Part shown: positions 1 through 8,236 of the stretch, in pieces
Numbering within the stretch: the first letter of the stretch is position 1
Layout: every line of letters begins with the position of its first letter
NCBI GenBank assembly: GCA_049840875.1
Contig: JASGJE010000019.1
Coordinates: 310,001-374,000, forward strand
Length of the DNA: 64,000 nt
Reading direction: 5' to 3'
From: JAFDYH01 sp049840875
GTDB lineage: Bacteria > Bacteroidota > Bacteroidia > Chitinophagales > Chitinophagaceae
The notes under the pieces: model-generated
What the model saw: the letters and a program-made list of their open reading frames with translations, nothing else
Database searches by the model: none
Told to the model about the DNA's origin: nothing
Made by a program: the position numbers and the translations under genes

Positions 1-1
1 T

Positions 2-685
2 ACGAAAGGAGGGAGCGGGGGAGGTGGAGAGACGATTACGGTGGATTTTGAGTTTGCCGGGGCGAAAGCGGCGATTGACGCCAGTGCATATATCAAATGC
101 TTTGACCAGATTGCCGATGCAGGAAGTACCTGTACTATTGAACTGTTTACGGATATCCCTGTTGACAACGATCCCACTAAACTTTTTGACTGGAAGACTG
201 AATCGCCCGGGCATTGTTTTCTCCAGCTAAAAAAAGTGTCCGGTTCACAAAGTGTCGTTCAGAATATCGGATTTTATCCTGTGACCGATTATAAATCGAT
301 TCTTACGCCTGCACCTGTCCCCGGGAAACTCGTTGATAACAGCAATCATGAGTTCAATGCTTCCATCAAAATGAACCTTACGCCTGATAACTTCCGGGCG
401 ACAGTTAATCAAATTGTATATCTCTCCAGATTTATCAAGTATGATATCGACGAATATAATTGTACTGATTTTGCGCTGGAAGTTTTCAATTATAAGCGGG
501 CGACTCCGCTGGCTGCTGTAAAAATTGATCTGCCTGGTGCACAGGTTGCCGGAGGAAGTAATACTCCACAGGGAGTCTATTTATCTTTACAGACACTTAA
601 GAAATCAAATACTATTGAAGCTCCGAATATAACCACTGATATTATTAAGGCTTATGTAGGAAATGGTAAAGGCCCCTGTAACTAA
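2..685 (+). CDS. C-terminal part of a papain-like (NC-DFA motif) protein, 5' end outside window
   Basis: The frame is open from the window edge, so the GTG at 41 is probably not the start. The visible part begins with a glycine/serine-rich linker (TKGGSGGGGETITV) and continues into about 215 residues. I recognise an NCTDFALEVFN motif near 470, the type of Cys-containing helix seen in permuted NlpC/papain-like folds. A later PQGVYLSLQTL stretch could hold the rest of the fold, but I cannot assign the catalytic His. No membrane segment is visible in this part. The gene ends 12 bp before a small membrane-protein gene on the same strand, suggesting cotranscription. A C-terminal enzymatic domain after a flexible linker plus a small membrane partner would fit an effector/immunity arrangement, but that is inference. 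The N-terminal part, which would settle it, lies outside the window. Confidence 0.6.
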   Translation, partial: TKGGSGGGGETITVDFEFAGAKAAIDASAYIKCFDQIADAGSTCTIELFTDIPVDNDPTKLFDWKTESPGHCFLQLKKVSGSQSVVQNIGFYPVTDYKSILTPAPVPGKLVDNSNHEFNASIKMNLTPDNFRATVNQIVYLSRFIKYDIDEYNCTDFALEVFNYKRATPLAAVKIDLPGAQVAGGSNTPQGVYLSLQTLKKSNTIEAPNITTDIIKAYVGNGKGPCN

Positions 686-697
686 ATAATCAAGTCC

Positions 698-1093
698 ATG
701 AAATTCTTCAAATACGCCGGTAATCCTTATTTATTTATCTCTCTTTATTTGTTACTCATTATAGAAGGCGAACATTTCGGCGGGTTCTATTTACTCTATC
801 TTTTAATGGCATTGCCGCATGGTGCCAGTTATGCGGTAGTATCCGTTTCAGGAATATTATTGCTGGTGGCAGCTAATACCATCAAGTCTCTGATTCTGCA
901 GCGTGTACTTACACCCGTTGGATTTGTTGTCATGGTTATTGGTCTTCTTTTGTTTTTCATCAGAGGCACTGCTGATGAAACTTTCAACCTTATATTTCCC
1001 TTAACACTGCTTTGTATCTGCGGGTTCAGCGGACTTTGTTTATTGATTCGTTATTTTGATGGATATTTTGACGGTATAAGTGATAAGGGGTAA
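698..1093 (+). CDS. Small four-TM membrane protein of unknown function
   Basis: A 131-residue protein with about four hydrophobic segments, roughly residues 10-30, 40-60, 70-90 and 95-118, separated by short charged loops. It ends in a short tail containing FDGYFDGISDKG. I do not recognise the family. It starts 12 bp after the papain-like gene, so the two are probably cotranscribed. Small polytopic proteins immediately after toxin-domain genes are often immunity proteins, but nothing in this sequence proves that role. Codon use and base composition resemble the neighbours. The ATG at 698 is the only sensible start. Confidence 0.6.
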   Translation: MKFFKYAGNPYLFISLYLLLIIEGEHFGGFYLLYLLMALPHGASYAVVSVSGILLLVAANTIKSLILQRVLTPVGFVVMVIGLLLFFIRGTADETFNLIFPLTLLCICGFSGLCLLIRYFDGYFDGISDKG

Positions 1094-1493
1094 GTTGCCC
1101 GTTTTACGTTAAGAATCCGGGATACAGAAGAAAGAATGATATAAAAGAGAGTTCTTTACCAGCGATAACAAATACATATTACTATAATTGAAATCCAGGT
1201 GCTTAGTTAGCAGTTCATGTCGCCTCGTAACGATATAAACGATGCAAAGCCATCCAATCCGGGCCGCGAAAATTTGGGGTTGAGGGGCAAAGTGGAAAAT
1301 TCGGACTACTTGATCCATGGTTTTCACTGTAACGTGATCCATAATTGCATTGAGTTTCAACTCCAAAATGGGTCAAGCAATCATGAAAATGTTAGATCAA
1401 AGTCGGCGTTTTTTCTACCCTATCTAACGAGTTGAAAAATTCAATCACTGATATCGTCAATACATCAACGTTACTAATGTTAATTAGCAGCTT
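1094..1493. other. Intergenic region carrying a dispersed-repeat copy
   Basis: No convincing gene. Short reading frames on both strands here are products of the repeat at 1191-1288 and have no domain of their own. The rest is AT-rich spacer between convergent genes. Confidence 0.5.
1191..1288. repeat. Dispersed ~98-bp repeat, copy 1
   Basis: This stretch aligns over its whole length with 11790-11888. Shared blocks include AGCAGTTCATG, ATAAACGATGCAAAG, a CCGGGCC block, and TTGGGGT followed by CGAGGGGC or TGAGGGGC. The two copies differ by substitutions and a single-base indel, so they are old. Both lie between genes and are in the same orientation. There is no transposase and no obvious terminal inverted repeat, so this may be a MITE, a REP-like element or a structured intergenic unit. 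Confidence 0.6.
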
Positions 1494-2288
1494 CTACAAC
1501 CTGTGAACAAAGGCAAGAGAAACTGACTTATCCTGGTATTGGGGAATCAGGAAGTTCTTCTGTGATTTATCTTTTGTAAAAAGTTTTACGATTTTAGGAT
1601 ATAACCAGTAGGCTATTTCAGTGGACGCTATCCCCACGCCTGCACCGGCGATCACATCGCTGAGCCAATGCCTATTATTATACAGCCGGAGATAACCGGT
1701 GGTGGCAGCCATTGCATAACCTGCCACACCATACCATACAGATACGTTCCTGTACTCGTTCCAGAGGAAGGTTGCGCTGGCAAATGCTTCAGCGGTATGC
1801 CCGGACGGAAATGAAGTATACGATGAGCCATCCGGTCTTAATTCATGCGTATATTTTTTGACCGGGTATACTATTCCGTTTGCAATCATATTCGACAGAA
1901 TGTACAGCATGCTTTGATCCCGAACGTTGTGATGCCCGTGGATACCTAATCCATCGAGACCATATACCAATGCAGCGGGTACAAATTGCAAGTAGGTGTC
2001 AATACCCACTTTCATGTGCGGATGCTCACTATAAACTTCATACTTTACTTCCGAATTCAGGTGGAGGAGTGAATGACTATGGATCGATGCGACACCGTAG
2101 CCAATCATCAGGGAGGGAGCAATAACGACTGGCCATAACCTGTCTTTTTTGCTTTCGAATGTTTTAGTAAAGGTGGTAGTGTCGTTATAGCCTGTTGGCT
2201 GATCCGACAGGTCATTTCGCTGGGCATTGGCTCCGAAGGCACTCAGCCCGGTTAAACAGATAAAAACAGCTTTTTTTAAGACAAGCAT
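1494..2288 (-). CDS. PAP2-family phosphatase, exported
   Basis: A 264-residue protein with an N-terminal signal peptide (cleavage likely after GANAQ, ~23). The full PAP2/acid-phosphatase signature is present: KKYTHELRP near residues 144-152 (K-x6-RP), FPSGHTAEAF near 161-170 with the PSGH catalytic His, and LRLYNNRHWLSD near 202-213 (R-x5-H-x3-D). Several hydrophobic helices surround the motifs, as expected for a membrane phosphatase acting on lipid or polyprenyl phosphates at the periplasmic face. The exact substrate cannot be read from sequence. It is the last of a minus-strand run behind another PAP2 gene, from which it is separated by 48 bp. Unlike that neighbour, all catalytic residues are canonical. 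Confidence 0.85.
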   Translation of the reverse strand: MLVLKKAVFICLTGLSAFGANAQRNDLSDQPTGYNDTTTFTKTFESKKDRLWPVVIAPSLMIGYGVASIHSHSLLHLNSEVKYEVYSEHPHMKVGIDTYLQFVPAALVYGLDGLGIHGHHNVRDQSMLYILSNMIANGIVYPVKKYTHELRPDGSSYTSFPSGHTAEAFASATFLWNEYRNVSVWYGVAGYAMAATTGYLRLYNNRHWLSDVIAGAGVGIASTEIAYWLYPKIVKLFTKDKSQKNFLIPQYQDKSVSLAFVHRL

Positions 2289-2336
2289 ATCTATGTATAG
2301 TATTAATGAAGATTCAGATTCAGGCGCAAACTTTTG

Positions 2337-3242
2337 TCAAAGCAGTATAAATTCCGATACGGGTTTGCTGTGCTTCCGATGTCGCCAGGTTGTAATTTTT
2401 CCGGACAGGTAACCCAACGCAATTGCCAATGGATAATCACCAGCCCAATGGACTTCGGTATTCATCATCGCCCAGGAAGACAAACACATCAGCGTGTAGC
2501 CCACTGGCCTAATCCACTTTTTTTCAGGATAATCTTCACTCAATACAGTTACCGTAGCCATCAACGTGGCCAGGTGACCTGAGGGAAATCCATCATAGGC
2601 ACTCGTGTTGCGCTGGTATTCGTTAAATGCAGGCAATGGTTTCCATCGACCACCGGGTTTTGTTTCCAGAAATGGACTCTCTCTACCGGTTAGCCGTTTA
2701 AGTAGCTGCGTTGTTACGCCCATAGTAACAAATGTCTCAGCAAGATCAGCTGCCGTACTGATAGCTCTCCGGTCGTTGGTTATCTTTCCGTAAATCCAAA
2801 GTCCACCGGCAAAGAGCATACTGGTGCCGCCTTCACCGGCCTGGTATAATCCGGTATTAAGGTTCAGCGGCAATTTGAGAATTTTCGTGGTGCCCGATTT
2901 CCAGATGACCTTGTAATCGGTCTCAGGATGGAGACCGATCTTATCGCTTATTTTGCGGACCCCATTAATGATCTTCTGATCCTCGGGTATCAAAACAGCA
3001 GTGCTGACGGCCACTGCGCCAAGCCCTATCCAGTTGTTACCCTGAAAAGGTGATTTTGCCATGGCCCACATATCAGCTGGTACTGAAGCTAAATTTTTCA
3101 GCACAGGCGTTCGCTCGAAGAAGAGCGTATCTTTTTTATGGATAAAGGCCTGCGCACAACCGGGACGTTGCAAGTGATCCGTTTGCGCAAATCCCCACCC
3201 CGTTAGCAAAAAAAGGTAAATTGAAATAAAGGTTTGTTTCAT
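2337..3242 (-). CDS. PAP2-family protein with degenerate first motif, exported
   Basis: A 301-residue protein with a signal peptide ending in WGFAQ. The PSGH motif (FPSGHLATLMA, ~218) and the final H-x3-D motif (VHWAGDYPLAIALGYL, ~262) are clear. The first motif reads KRLTGRESP near residue 184, so the Arg is followed by ES instead of Pro, and the Arg normally preceding the last His is missing. This divergent form is shared with the protein at 35018-35962, which matches closely from FPSGHL to the C terminus, so the two are paralogs. It probably acts on membrane lipid or polyprenyl phosphates in the periplasm. It sits between the Rieske gene and the other PAP2 gene on the same strand, in a probable operon with the sigma-factor locus upstream. 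Confidence 0.8.
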   Translation of the reverse strand: MKQTFISIYLFLLTGWGFAQTDHLQRPGCAQAFIHKKDTLFFERTPVLKNLASVPADMWAMAKSPFQGNNWIGLGAVAVSTAVLIPEDQKIINGVRKISDKIGLHPETDYKVIWKSGTTKILKLPLNLNTGLYQAGEGGTSMLFAGGLWIYGKITNDRRAISTAADLAETFVTMGVTTQLLKRLTGRESPFLETKPGGRWKPLPAFNEYQRNTSAYDGFPSGHLATLMATVTVLSEDYPEKKWIRPVGYTLMCLSSWAMMNTEVHWAGDYPLAIALGYLSGKITTWRHRKHSKPVSEFILL

Positions 3243-3263
3243 GCTGCTTTCTTCTATATGAAT

Positions 3264-3671
3264 TCAGGAGATTGTCAGCGAATTTCCATTCACTGACACC
3301 GTATATTTTTTTAACGGTGATGATGCCGGACCCTGCGTAACGGCACCCTCTGTACTATACTTCGCTCCGTGGCATGGACATTCCATGTCACCACGGGTGG
3401 CATTGTACTCCACAGTACAACCCTGGTGCGTACAAATATTGCTGAGCGCCACAAAGGATGATGCCGTATCACCGGTAGCGGTTCGTATAATGACAACATC
3501 TCCGTGTACCATGACGTCACCGACGTTCAGAAGACTTGCACCCAGATCGACACTGAAGGGCGATACGTTTCCATTTGATGTTATTGCTGATTTGCTGCAG
3601 GCTGCCAGACCTCCAATACAGATGGCGGCAGCTGATCCGGCGAGTGCCGTAAAAAATTCTTTTCGTTCCAT
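3264..3671 (-). CDS. Rieske [2Fe-2S] lipoprotein
   Basis: A 135-residue protein from the start MERKEFF. A longer frame to 3776 exists, but its first 35 codons overlap the 3' end of the upstream gene and look non-coding. The N terminus is a hydrophobic export signal with a lipobox-like GLAAC near residue 23, so the protein is probably a membrane-anchored lipoprotein. The Rieske cluster ligands are intact: CTHQGC and CPCHGAKY, giving Cys-His and Cys-His pairs about 17 residues apart. The C-terminal strand-rich end (KKYTVSVNGNSLTIS) is typical. It is a small one-electron carrier. Its place between the anti-sigma gene and the PAP2 genes, divergent from two haem-motif lipoproteins, suggests an envelope redox function. 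The electron partner is not identified. Confidence 0.88.
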   Translation of the reverse strand: MERKEFFTALAGSAAAICIGGLAACSKSAITSNGNVSPFSVDLGASLLNVGDVMVHGDVVIIRTATGDTASSFVALSNICTHQGCTVEYNATRGDMECPCHGAKYSTEGAVTQGPASSPLKKYTVSVNGNSLTIS

Positions 3672-3753
3672 ACCTGGTAAATAATTTAGTGTTGATAGAT
3701 AAATCACACTGACAGGGACAACTGTCATCATCGAACAGGTTGGTAACGTCGTG

Positions 3754-5136
3754 TTAAAGCGTGTAACTAACGCCAATGCCTATCCCAAAACCAGAAGGGA
3801 AGGTTTTTACAGCGTTGTTCCTGGTAATCGGTGTTATAGCCACTCGGAATGCGGGCAACAGGTTGAGCGACCAGCTTCCATTGATCCTATATTGCATATT
3901 AATATCGGCTATCAGGCCGGCGTAATATTGCCGCATGCCCTGTAGCCGCCCAATAGCAATAGTTTCGCGATAAGAAGATCCGGATACGGAAGTCTCAACG
4001 GTCGCTTTGGTAATCACATTCACACTTAGCCCTGCAGAGGGTGTTACAGTAAGCTTGTTGTTTCCAATACGGTAACCAGCCATTAACAAGGTTCCAAGCG
4101 TTTGCAATTTATGACGGCCCTTGTCCGATAACAGGCTATCCCCGATTTGCGGACTTGAGCCAATCCCTGGTTTAATGAATCCATACCCCGAAGAAGTCAA
4201 ATATTTATAGGCAATCTCTCCATTTGGCTGAAGACCCGCGTAGATAAACCTGGGATTGATGTCAATAGCTGTCCGTGAAAATTGCAAACCTGTTTTAACG
4301 ACAAGATGTTTACCATACACTTTGCTTAACAAAAGACTCATTGAACTGGATCCTTTGTGCCGTTCATCGCTCCCAATCTCGTCTGTTTCATGCTGCATCC
4401 CGGAACGATCCAACTGGTGATCATTGATAATATAGCCTGCCCACTCGTTTGACAGAACCGCGGTTAGTGTCCATGCTGCATTGTTTGGGCTGAATCTTTT
4501 CAACGGCTTACCGGACAATTGCAATGCCGGCACAGACTGATTTGCAGGAATTGTTTGAATCCGGTTAACCTGTTCTGACAAAATCAATGAAACGGGACTG
4601 CTTACCAGGCCTTTCCGGGGAAGAAAAACTTCGTCTGCATGGCTAGCATCAAAACTTCCTGCACGTTCAACCGTAGTCTTATTATTGCCTCGTGCAAACG
4701 ATAAAACAGTAGATCGTTCGCTCCGGTTATACCTATTGTTTGCCTGGCGTTGCCGGGTCAATGCAGCCGGCATAGTCTTCACCATGCTATCTCCGTTGGT
4801 AGCGACGGTTATTTTGCCATTCCCGGAAACAGGGTGAATACTGGCAGGATTATTTATATCATGCTTGATACCTGCACCGGCGATATCAATAATTGTTTTG
4901 CGGGGTTGTTCTTTTTTTACCCGCACGCCATATAATTGCAATGCGATAGTGCCGCACACTATCAAAAAGAGTATAGCAGCGACTTGCTTCCAGTTTATGA
5001 TAAAAACTGTATCATCCTCCTGATCCTTATCCAACGCCGCCGCTACGTTCTTCCAGACATCAGCAGAAGGTTCATCGGTATAGTTCTGCTGAACATTTTG
5101 AAAAAGCTCATCAATATTGTGTAAATCATTGTCCAT
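3754..5136 (-). CDS. Anti-sigma-factor-like protein with C-terminal barrel-like domain
   Basis: A 460-residue protein. The N-terminal ~45 residues are soluble and acidic (DELFQNVQQNYTDEPSADVW), a layout common in Bacteroidota anti-sigma partners. One TM helix follows near residues 48-68 (VAAILFLIVCGTIALQL). The next ~130 residues are low-complexity and periplasmic. The C-terminal ~200 residues contain alternating strands ending in GFGIGIGVSYTL, like an outer-membrane beta-barrel domain. The gene starts 17 bp after the ECF sigma gene on the same strand, the usual sigma/anti-sigma arrangement. A role in sequestering that sigma factor is inferred from position and topology; the N-terminal domain is not a textbook ASD. 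The stop lies 82 bp before the Rieske start. Confidence 0.65.
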   Translation of the reverse strand: MDNDLHNIDELFQNVQQNYTDEPSADVWKNVAAALDKDQEDDTVFIINWKQVAAILFLIVCGTIALQLYGVRVKKEQPRKTIIDIAGAGIKHDINNPASIHPVSGNGKITVATNGDSMVKTMPAALTRQRQANNRYNRSERSTVLSFARGNNKTTVERAGSFDASHADEVFLPRKGLVSSPVSLILSEQVNRIQTIPANQSVPALQLSGKPLKRFSPNNAAWTLTAVLSNEWAGYIINDHQLDRSGMQHETDEIGSDERHKGSSSMSLLLSKVYGKHLVVKTGLQFSRTAIDINPRFIYAGLQPNGEIAYKYLTSSGYGFIKPGIGSSPQIGDSLLSDKGRHKLQTLGTLLMAGYRIGNNKLTVTPSAGLSVNVITKATVETSVSGSSYRETIAIGRLQGMRQYYAGLIADINMQYRINGSWSLNLLPAFRVAITPITRNNAVKTFPSGFGIGIGVSYTL

Positions 5137-5153
5137 AGGCTAAAAGTTAATGA

Positions 5154-5726
5154 CTATGCTATCTTTTTTTTTTCAAGAATGGCTTTTTGCAGAATGGTTC
5201 TGGCAGCGGAGAGATTGGATTTAGAGGTTCCTTCGGAAATATTCAACGCGTCGGCAATTTCACGGTGTTTCATCCCTTCGAATACATACAGATTAAAAAC
5301 GAGCCGGTAGGAAGGTGAAAGTTGTTGAATCAGTTTTATTAATTCCTTTTCATCATAGTCTTCTGCAAAAAACGGTTCCTCACCTTTATCATGAAAGGCC
5401 GGATCAAATTCAACCATGGGTCGCAAATGTGCTGACTTATTCCGGTATTTGGATAAAGCAGCACTGACCATTGCAGAACGAATCCAACCTTCGAGAGAAC
5501 CTGTCCCTTTGAATTTCCCAATATATCTGAACACCCTTATGAAACCATCCTGTAAAATTTCCTCCGCCTCCTGCCGGTTCTTCGCATACCATAGACATAC
5601 GCCCATCATTTTGCGTGAATAGCTATTGTATAATCTTGCCTGAGCAGCCCGATCACCTTGAATACAGCCCTTAATGGTAAGTTCCTGGCTTTCTGCCAAT
5701 AAATCGTTCGTTTGATAAGAAGACAT
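5154..5726 (-). CDS. ECF-type RNA polymerase sigma factor
   Basis: A 190-residue protein with both sigma-70 ECF regions. Region 2 spans roughly residues 20-90 (RLYNSYSRKMMGVCLWYAKNRQEAEEILQDGFIRVF) and region 4 roughly 125-180 (LSPSYRLVFNLYVFEGMKHREIADALNISEGTSKSNL), the latter with a clear helix-turn-helix. It has the Bacteroidota look (EAEEILQDGFIRVF). It directs transcription of a small regulon and is presumably held inactive by the product of the next gene. A 9-bp inverted repeat (TTTCGTTGG / CCAACGAAA) lies just upstream and may be involved in its regulation. The haem-motif operon divergent from it at 6080 is a plausible target. Confidence 0.9.
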   Translation of the reverse strand: MSSYQTNDLLAESQELTIKGCIQGDRAAQARLYNSYSRKMMGVCLWYAKNRQEAEEILQDGFIRVFRYIGKFKGTGSLEGWIRSAMVSAALSKYRNKSAHLRPMVEFDPAFHDKGEEPFFAEDYDEKELIKLIQQLSPSYRLVFNLYVFEGMKHREIADALNISEGTSKSNLSAARTILQKAILEKKKIA

Positions 5727-6079
5727 GCATTACTGAATTTTTCGTTGGGTCAGATTATAAATAGTAGAATCTTTTCCAACGAAATTTTAGTTCCGATGCT
5801 TTGGGGTGATAATGATTGCAGGCTGGTTGCAGTAAAAGTATCAAACTCTATCAACTAAGCGCCCAACCCAAAATGATTTAGCCGTTGTCTGATTAAAGGT
5901 ATATCGCAAGAAAAAAGAAAAGTGACATAGGATTATGCCGATAATCATGCGGCGATATGAATGTAGTTACATTTAGTATACGCATTGTGATAATAACAAT
6001 ATATTATAAATTCTTCACTGTATAAGCCGTGCCATCTAACTCTACCCAGGATCTATTTAAATAAAAAAAGAAGCTTACG
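5727..6079. other. Divergent intergenic region between the sigma-factor and haem-lipoprotein operons
   Basis: No gene is visible in these 353 bp. They must hold promoters for both directions. The only clear structure is the inverted repeat at 5740-5784. I could not place a convincing TTTG / TAnnTTTG promoter with confidence. Confidence 0.5.
5740..5784. promoter_or_regulatory. Inverted repeat upstream of the ECF sigma gene, candidate operator
   Basis: TTTCGTTGG at 5740-5748 is repeated inverted as CCAACGAAA at 5776-5784, with a 27-bp AT-rich spacer. It begins 13 bp upstream of the sigma-gene ATG. Position suggests an autoregulatory or repressor site; the binding factor is unknown. Confidence 0.35.
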
Positions 6080-6787
6080 ATGAAATTTCCAGCTAAGACC
6101 CGTTTAGCACTTGGGTACAGTATTATTTTTTTCCTGACAATTATTGCCTGCCGGCATGTTATCCCTTTTCCAATCAGTGATGGCATCAGTGGTGGTACGG
6201 GAAGTACCAGTGATCGCTGTGACAGTACAAAGATTTATTTCCAGCAACAGGTGCTCCCCATTCTTGTTTCCAACTGTGCACAAAGTGGGTGTCATGATAA
6301 TGGCTCGCACCGGGAGGGCATCATCCTGGTATCCTATAATAGTGTTACGCAGACTGCCGGTGTGCAACCTGGTAATGCTGCAGGCAGTAAACTGTACAGG
6401 GTAATTAATGGGGGGTCAATGCCTCCACGTGGGTACACTGCATTAACCGCACAACAAAAGGATCTGATTTATCAGTGGATCCAGCAAGGTGCGCAAAACC
6501 TTGTTTGCGAAAGTATGTGTGACAGCAGTGTGTTCACGTACAGCGGTGCCATACAGCCCCTGGTTGCAAATAAATGCCAGGGATGTCATAGTACAGCCAA
6601 TCCTTTGGGTGGCGTGGACCTGAGTAATTATGCTTCCTTAAAGGCTGAAGTAGATAACGGAAAACTTCAGGGTGCAGTCAACTGGGATGCAGGCTTTATC
6701 GCGATGCCGCAAAATGGCAGCAAACTATCAGACTGCGAGCTTTCGCAAATTCAACACTGGATAGCAGCCGGAGCACCCAACAATTAA
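6080..6787 (+). CDS. Di-haem-motif c-type cytochrome-like lipoprotein
   Basis: A 235-residue protein with a lipoprotein signal (hydrophobic stretch ending in TIIAC, ~22). Two cytochrome-like modules follow. The first has CAQSGCH (C-x4-C-H) near residue 74, and the second has CQGCH (C-x2-C-H) near 172. Each is followed by a conserved G...L..Y.......G and a later MP that could supply the Met ligand (GSMPPRGY, AMPQNG). The C-x4-CH form is known in planctomycete-type cytochrome c domains. It is probably exported and anchored at the envelope, carrying electrons. It is the first gene of a five-gene plus-strand run (gaps of 7, 5, 29 and 13 bp). The next gene encodes a one-module relative, so the modules probably arose by duplication. 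Confidence 0.8.
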   Translation: MKFPAKTRLALGYSIIFFLTIIACRHVIPFPISDGISGGTGSTSDRCDSTKIYFQQQVLPILVSNCAQSGCHDNGSHREGIILVSYNSVTQTAGVQPGNAAGSKLYRVINGGSMPPRGYTALTAQQKDLIYQWIQQGAQNLVCESMCDSSVFTYSGAIQPLVANKCQGCHSTANPLGGVDLSNYASLKAEVDNGKLQGAVNWDAGFIAMPQNGSKLSDCELSQIQHWIAAGAPNN

Positions 6788-6794
6788 TTCAAGT

Positions 6795-7175
6795 ATGAAA
6801 AAACTATTCATCGCATTAAGTATTACGACGGGTATCGGCTTCCTCTTATTACCCGGTTGTTACTATGACGTGGAAGACAGGCTGTACCCGAAAAATGATT
6901 GCGATACCAGCAACATTACATTTTCCGGAACAATTCTCCCGGTTCTTCAAACGAACGGATGCCTGGCCTGCCATGGTGGAGCAGCTACGAACGGCGGCAA
7001 TATTTCCCTCGATACCTATGCTGGGGTTAAAGCCTATGCCGATAATGGTCACCTGCTGGGAAGTATTAACCAGCAACCAGGCTATCCTGCTATGCCATTA
7101 GGGGGAAATAAACTGAACAGTTGTGATATTCTGAAAATAACGAGCTGGATTAATAGGGGTTCACCACAAAATTAA
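6795..7175 (+). CDS. Mono-haem-motif cytochrome c-like lipoprotein
   Basis: A 126-residue lipoprotein with signal peptide and lipobox (LLLPGC, ~22). It has one haem motif, CLACH near residue 56, then GGAATNGGNISLDTYAGVKAYADNGHLLGSI and a candidate Met ligand in AMPLGGNKL. Its module matches the second module of the preceding protein (same D/S-LxxYxxxKA..DNG.L.G pattern and the C-terminal SWI.RG.P.N / HWIAAGAPNN), so the two are related by duplication. The 7-bp gap to the preceding gene and 5-bp gap to the next support a single transcript. It is expected to sit in the envelope as an electron-transfer protein. Confidence 0.8.
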   Translation: MKKLFIALSITTGIGFLLLPGCYYDVEDRLYPKNDCDTSNITFSGTILPVLQTNGCLACHGGAATNGGNISLDTYAGVKAYADNGHLLGSINQQPGYPAMPLGGNKLNSCDILKITSWINRGSPQN

Positions 7176-7180
7176 GCCGG

Positions 7181-7630
7181 ATGAAAAACAAACAAAGAAT
7201 CATTATTCCGATCACGCTGATTATAACGGTCGTGGGTTTGTATGCCTATAAAGAATTTAACCGGAAAAATAAAGACCTTGGAAAAGTGCGTCCTGATGTA
7301 CATATTCGGGCCGATAGTCTTATTAAAAGTTTTGAATCCGACGAGGCATCAGCGACGGCCACTTTTCTTACAAAAAAGAAATTGGTGTTAGCCGTAACCG
7401 GGCGTGTCAAAAAAGTGATGAAAGATGAAATGGGCTATTACACCATTACAATGGGCGATGTTACCAGTATGTCCTCTGTTCGCTGTTCCATGGATTCCCT
7501 GCATGCCCGGGATGCGATTACTATCGGCACCGGTGACAGCGTCACCATCCAGGGAGCGATTTCGGGTTTTAACAAGGATGATTTCCTCGGTTCAGATGTA
7601 TTGCTGAACCGGTGCGTTATTATTCATTGA
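7181..7630 (+). CDS. Membrane-anchored OB-fold (tRNA_anti-like) protein
   Basis: A 149-residue protein with an N-terminal TM anchor (about residues 5-24, IIIPITLIITVVGLYAYKEF). After a short spacer there is a strand-rich domain: a K..L...G.V..V sweep, then YYTITMGD, DSVTIQGAISGF and a terminal SDVLLNRCVI. This matches the small OB-fold 'tRNA_anti-like' group that is common and uncharacterised in Bacteroidota, where LLNRC near the end is typical. No enzymatic residue is apparent. It lies 5 bp after the mono-haem gene, so it is part of the same operon and may be an accessory or assembly factor. That role is inference. Confidence 0.7.
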   Translation: MKNKQRIIIPITLIITVVGLYAYKEFNRKNKDLGKVRPDVHIRADSLIKSFESDEASATATFLTKKKLVLAVTGRVKKVMKDEMGYYTITMGDVTSMSSVRCSMDSLHARDAITIGTGDSVTIQGAISGFNKDDFLGSDVLLNRCVIIH

Positions 7631-7659
7631 TTCATTTAATTAAACTCAATCGACTGATA

Positions 7660-8223
7660 ATGAAAAAGCAGCTATTCGCTATTCTACTGACGATTCTTGC
7701 GGCCGTGACAATTGTCAATGGCCAGGATAAATTTTACACGAAGTCCTGTAAAATTTTTTTACAGTGTACGGCAGCATCGTCACCGGAAAAAATTGAAGGC
7801 CTTCATAAAAATGTTACATGCGTGCTTGATTCAAAGACAGGCAACCTGCAGTTTGCTGTGCTGATGAAGGGGTTTGAGTTTGAGCGGGCCCTCATGCAGG
7901 AGCACTTCAATGAAAATTATGCAGAGACTGATAAATTCCCCAAGGCTGAATTCAGGGGAACTATCATAAACAATAACGAGGTGGCCTATACGAAAAATGG
8001 AAGTTACAACGTGCATGTAAAGGGCGCATTGACGATTCACGGCGAAACGAAACCCGTCGAAACGACGGGCAGTATTGCCATCAAAGATGGCAAGCCGGTG
8101 ATCGGTGCCACGTTCACACTGTTACTATCGGATTACAAAATCAGTATCCCGTCGTTAGTCAGTGATAAAATTTCGAAAACTGCTACCATCACCATTGAAG
8201 GGACGCTGGATGTTCTCAAATGA
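7660..8223 (+). CDS. YceI-family periplasmic lipid-binding-like protein
   Basis: A 187-residue protein from the ATG at 7660. A longer frame from 7612 overlaps the previous gene and lacks a signal peptide at its front, so the shorter form is preferred. The signal peptide ends near VNGQ (~22). The body matches the YceI/lipocalin-like fold: KFYTKSCKI, then FAVLMKGFEFERALMQEHFNENY, KFPKAEFRG and VKGALTIHGETKPV, ending in ITIEGTLDVLK. YceI proteins bind isoprenoid chains such as quinones in an elongated barrel. In an operon with haem lipoproteins, an isoprenoid or quinone carrier role is plausible but unproven. The overlap with an out-of-frame extension of the next gene has no meaning. Confidence 0.82.
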   Translation: MKKQLFAILLTILAAVTIVNGQDKFYTKSCKIFLQCTAASSPEKIEGLHKNVTCVLDSKTGNLQFAVLMKGFEFERALMQEHFNENYAETDKFPKAEFRGTIINNNEVAYTKNGSYNVHVKGALTIHGETKPVETTGSIAIKDGKPVIGATFTLLLSDYKISIPSLVSDKISKTATITIEGTLDVLK

Positions 8224-8236
8224 TAAATTTCGCAAC

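Noticed and set aside
1109..1435. Short frames on both strands at the first dispersed-repeat copy, resembling the frame at 11750-12001
   Set aside because: The similarity (LCIVY..., RHELLT) comes from the DNA repeat. No start context, no domain, and the reading is not preserved better than the DNA.
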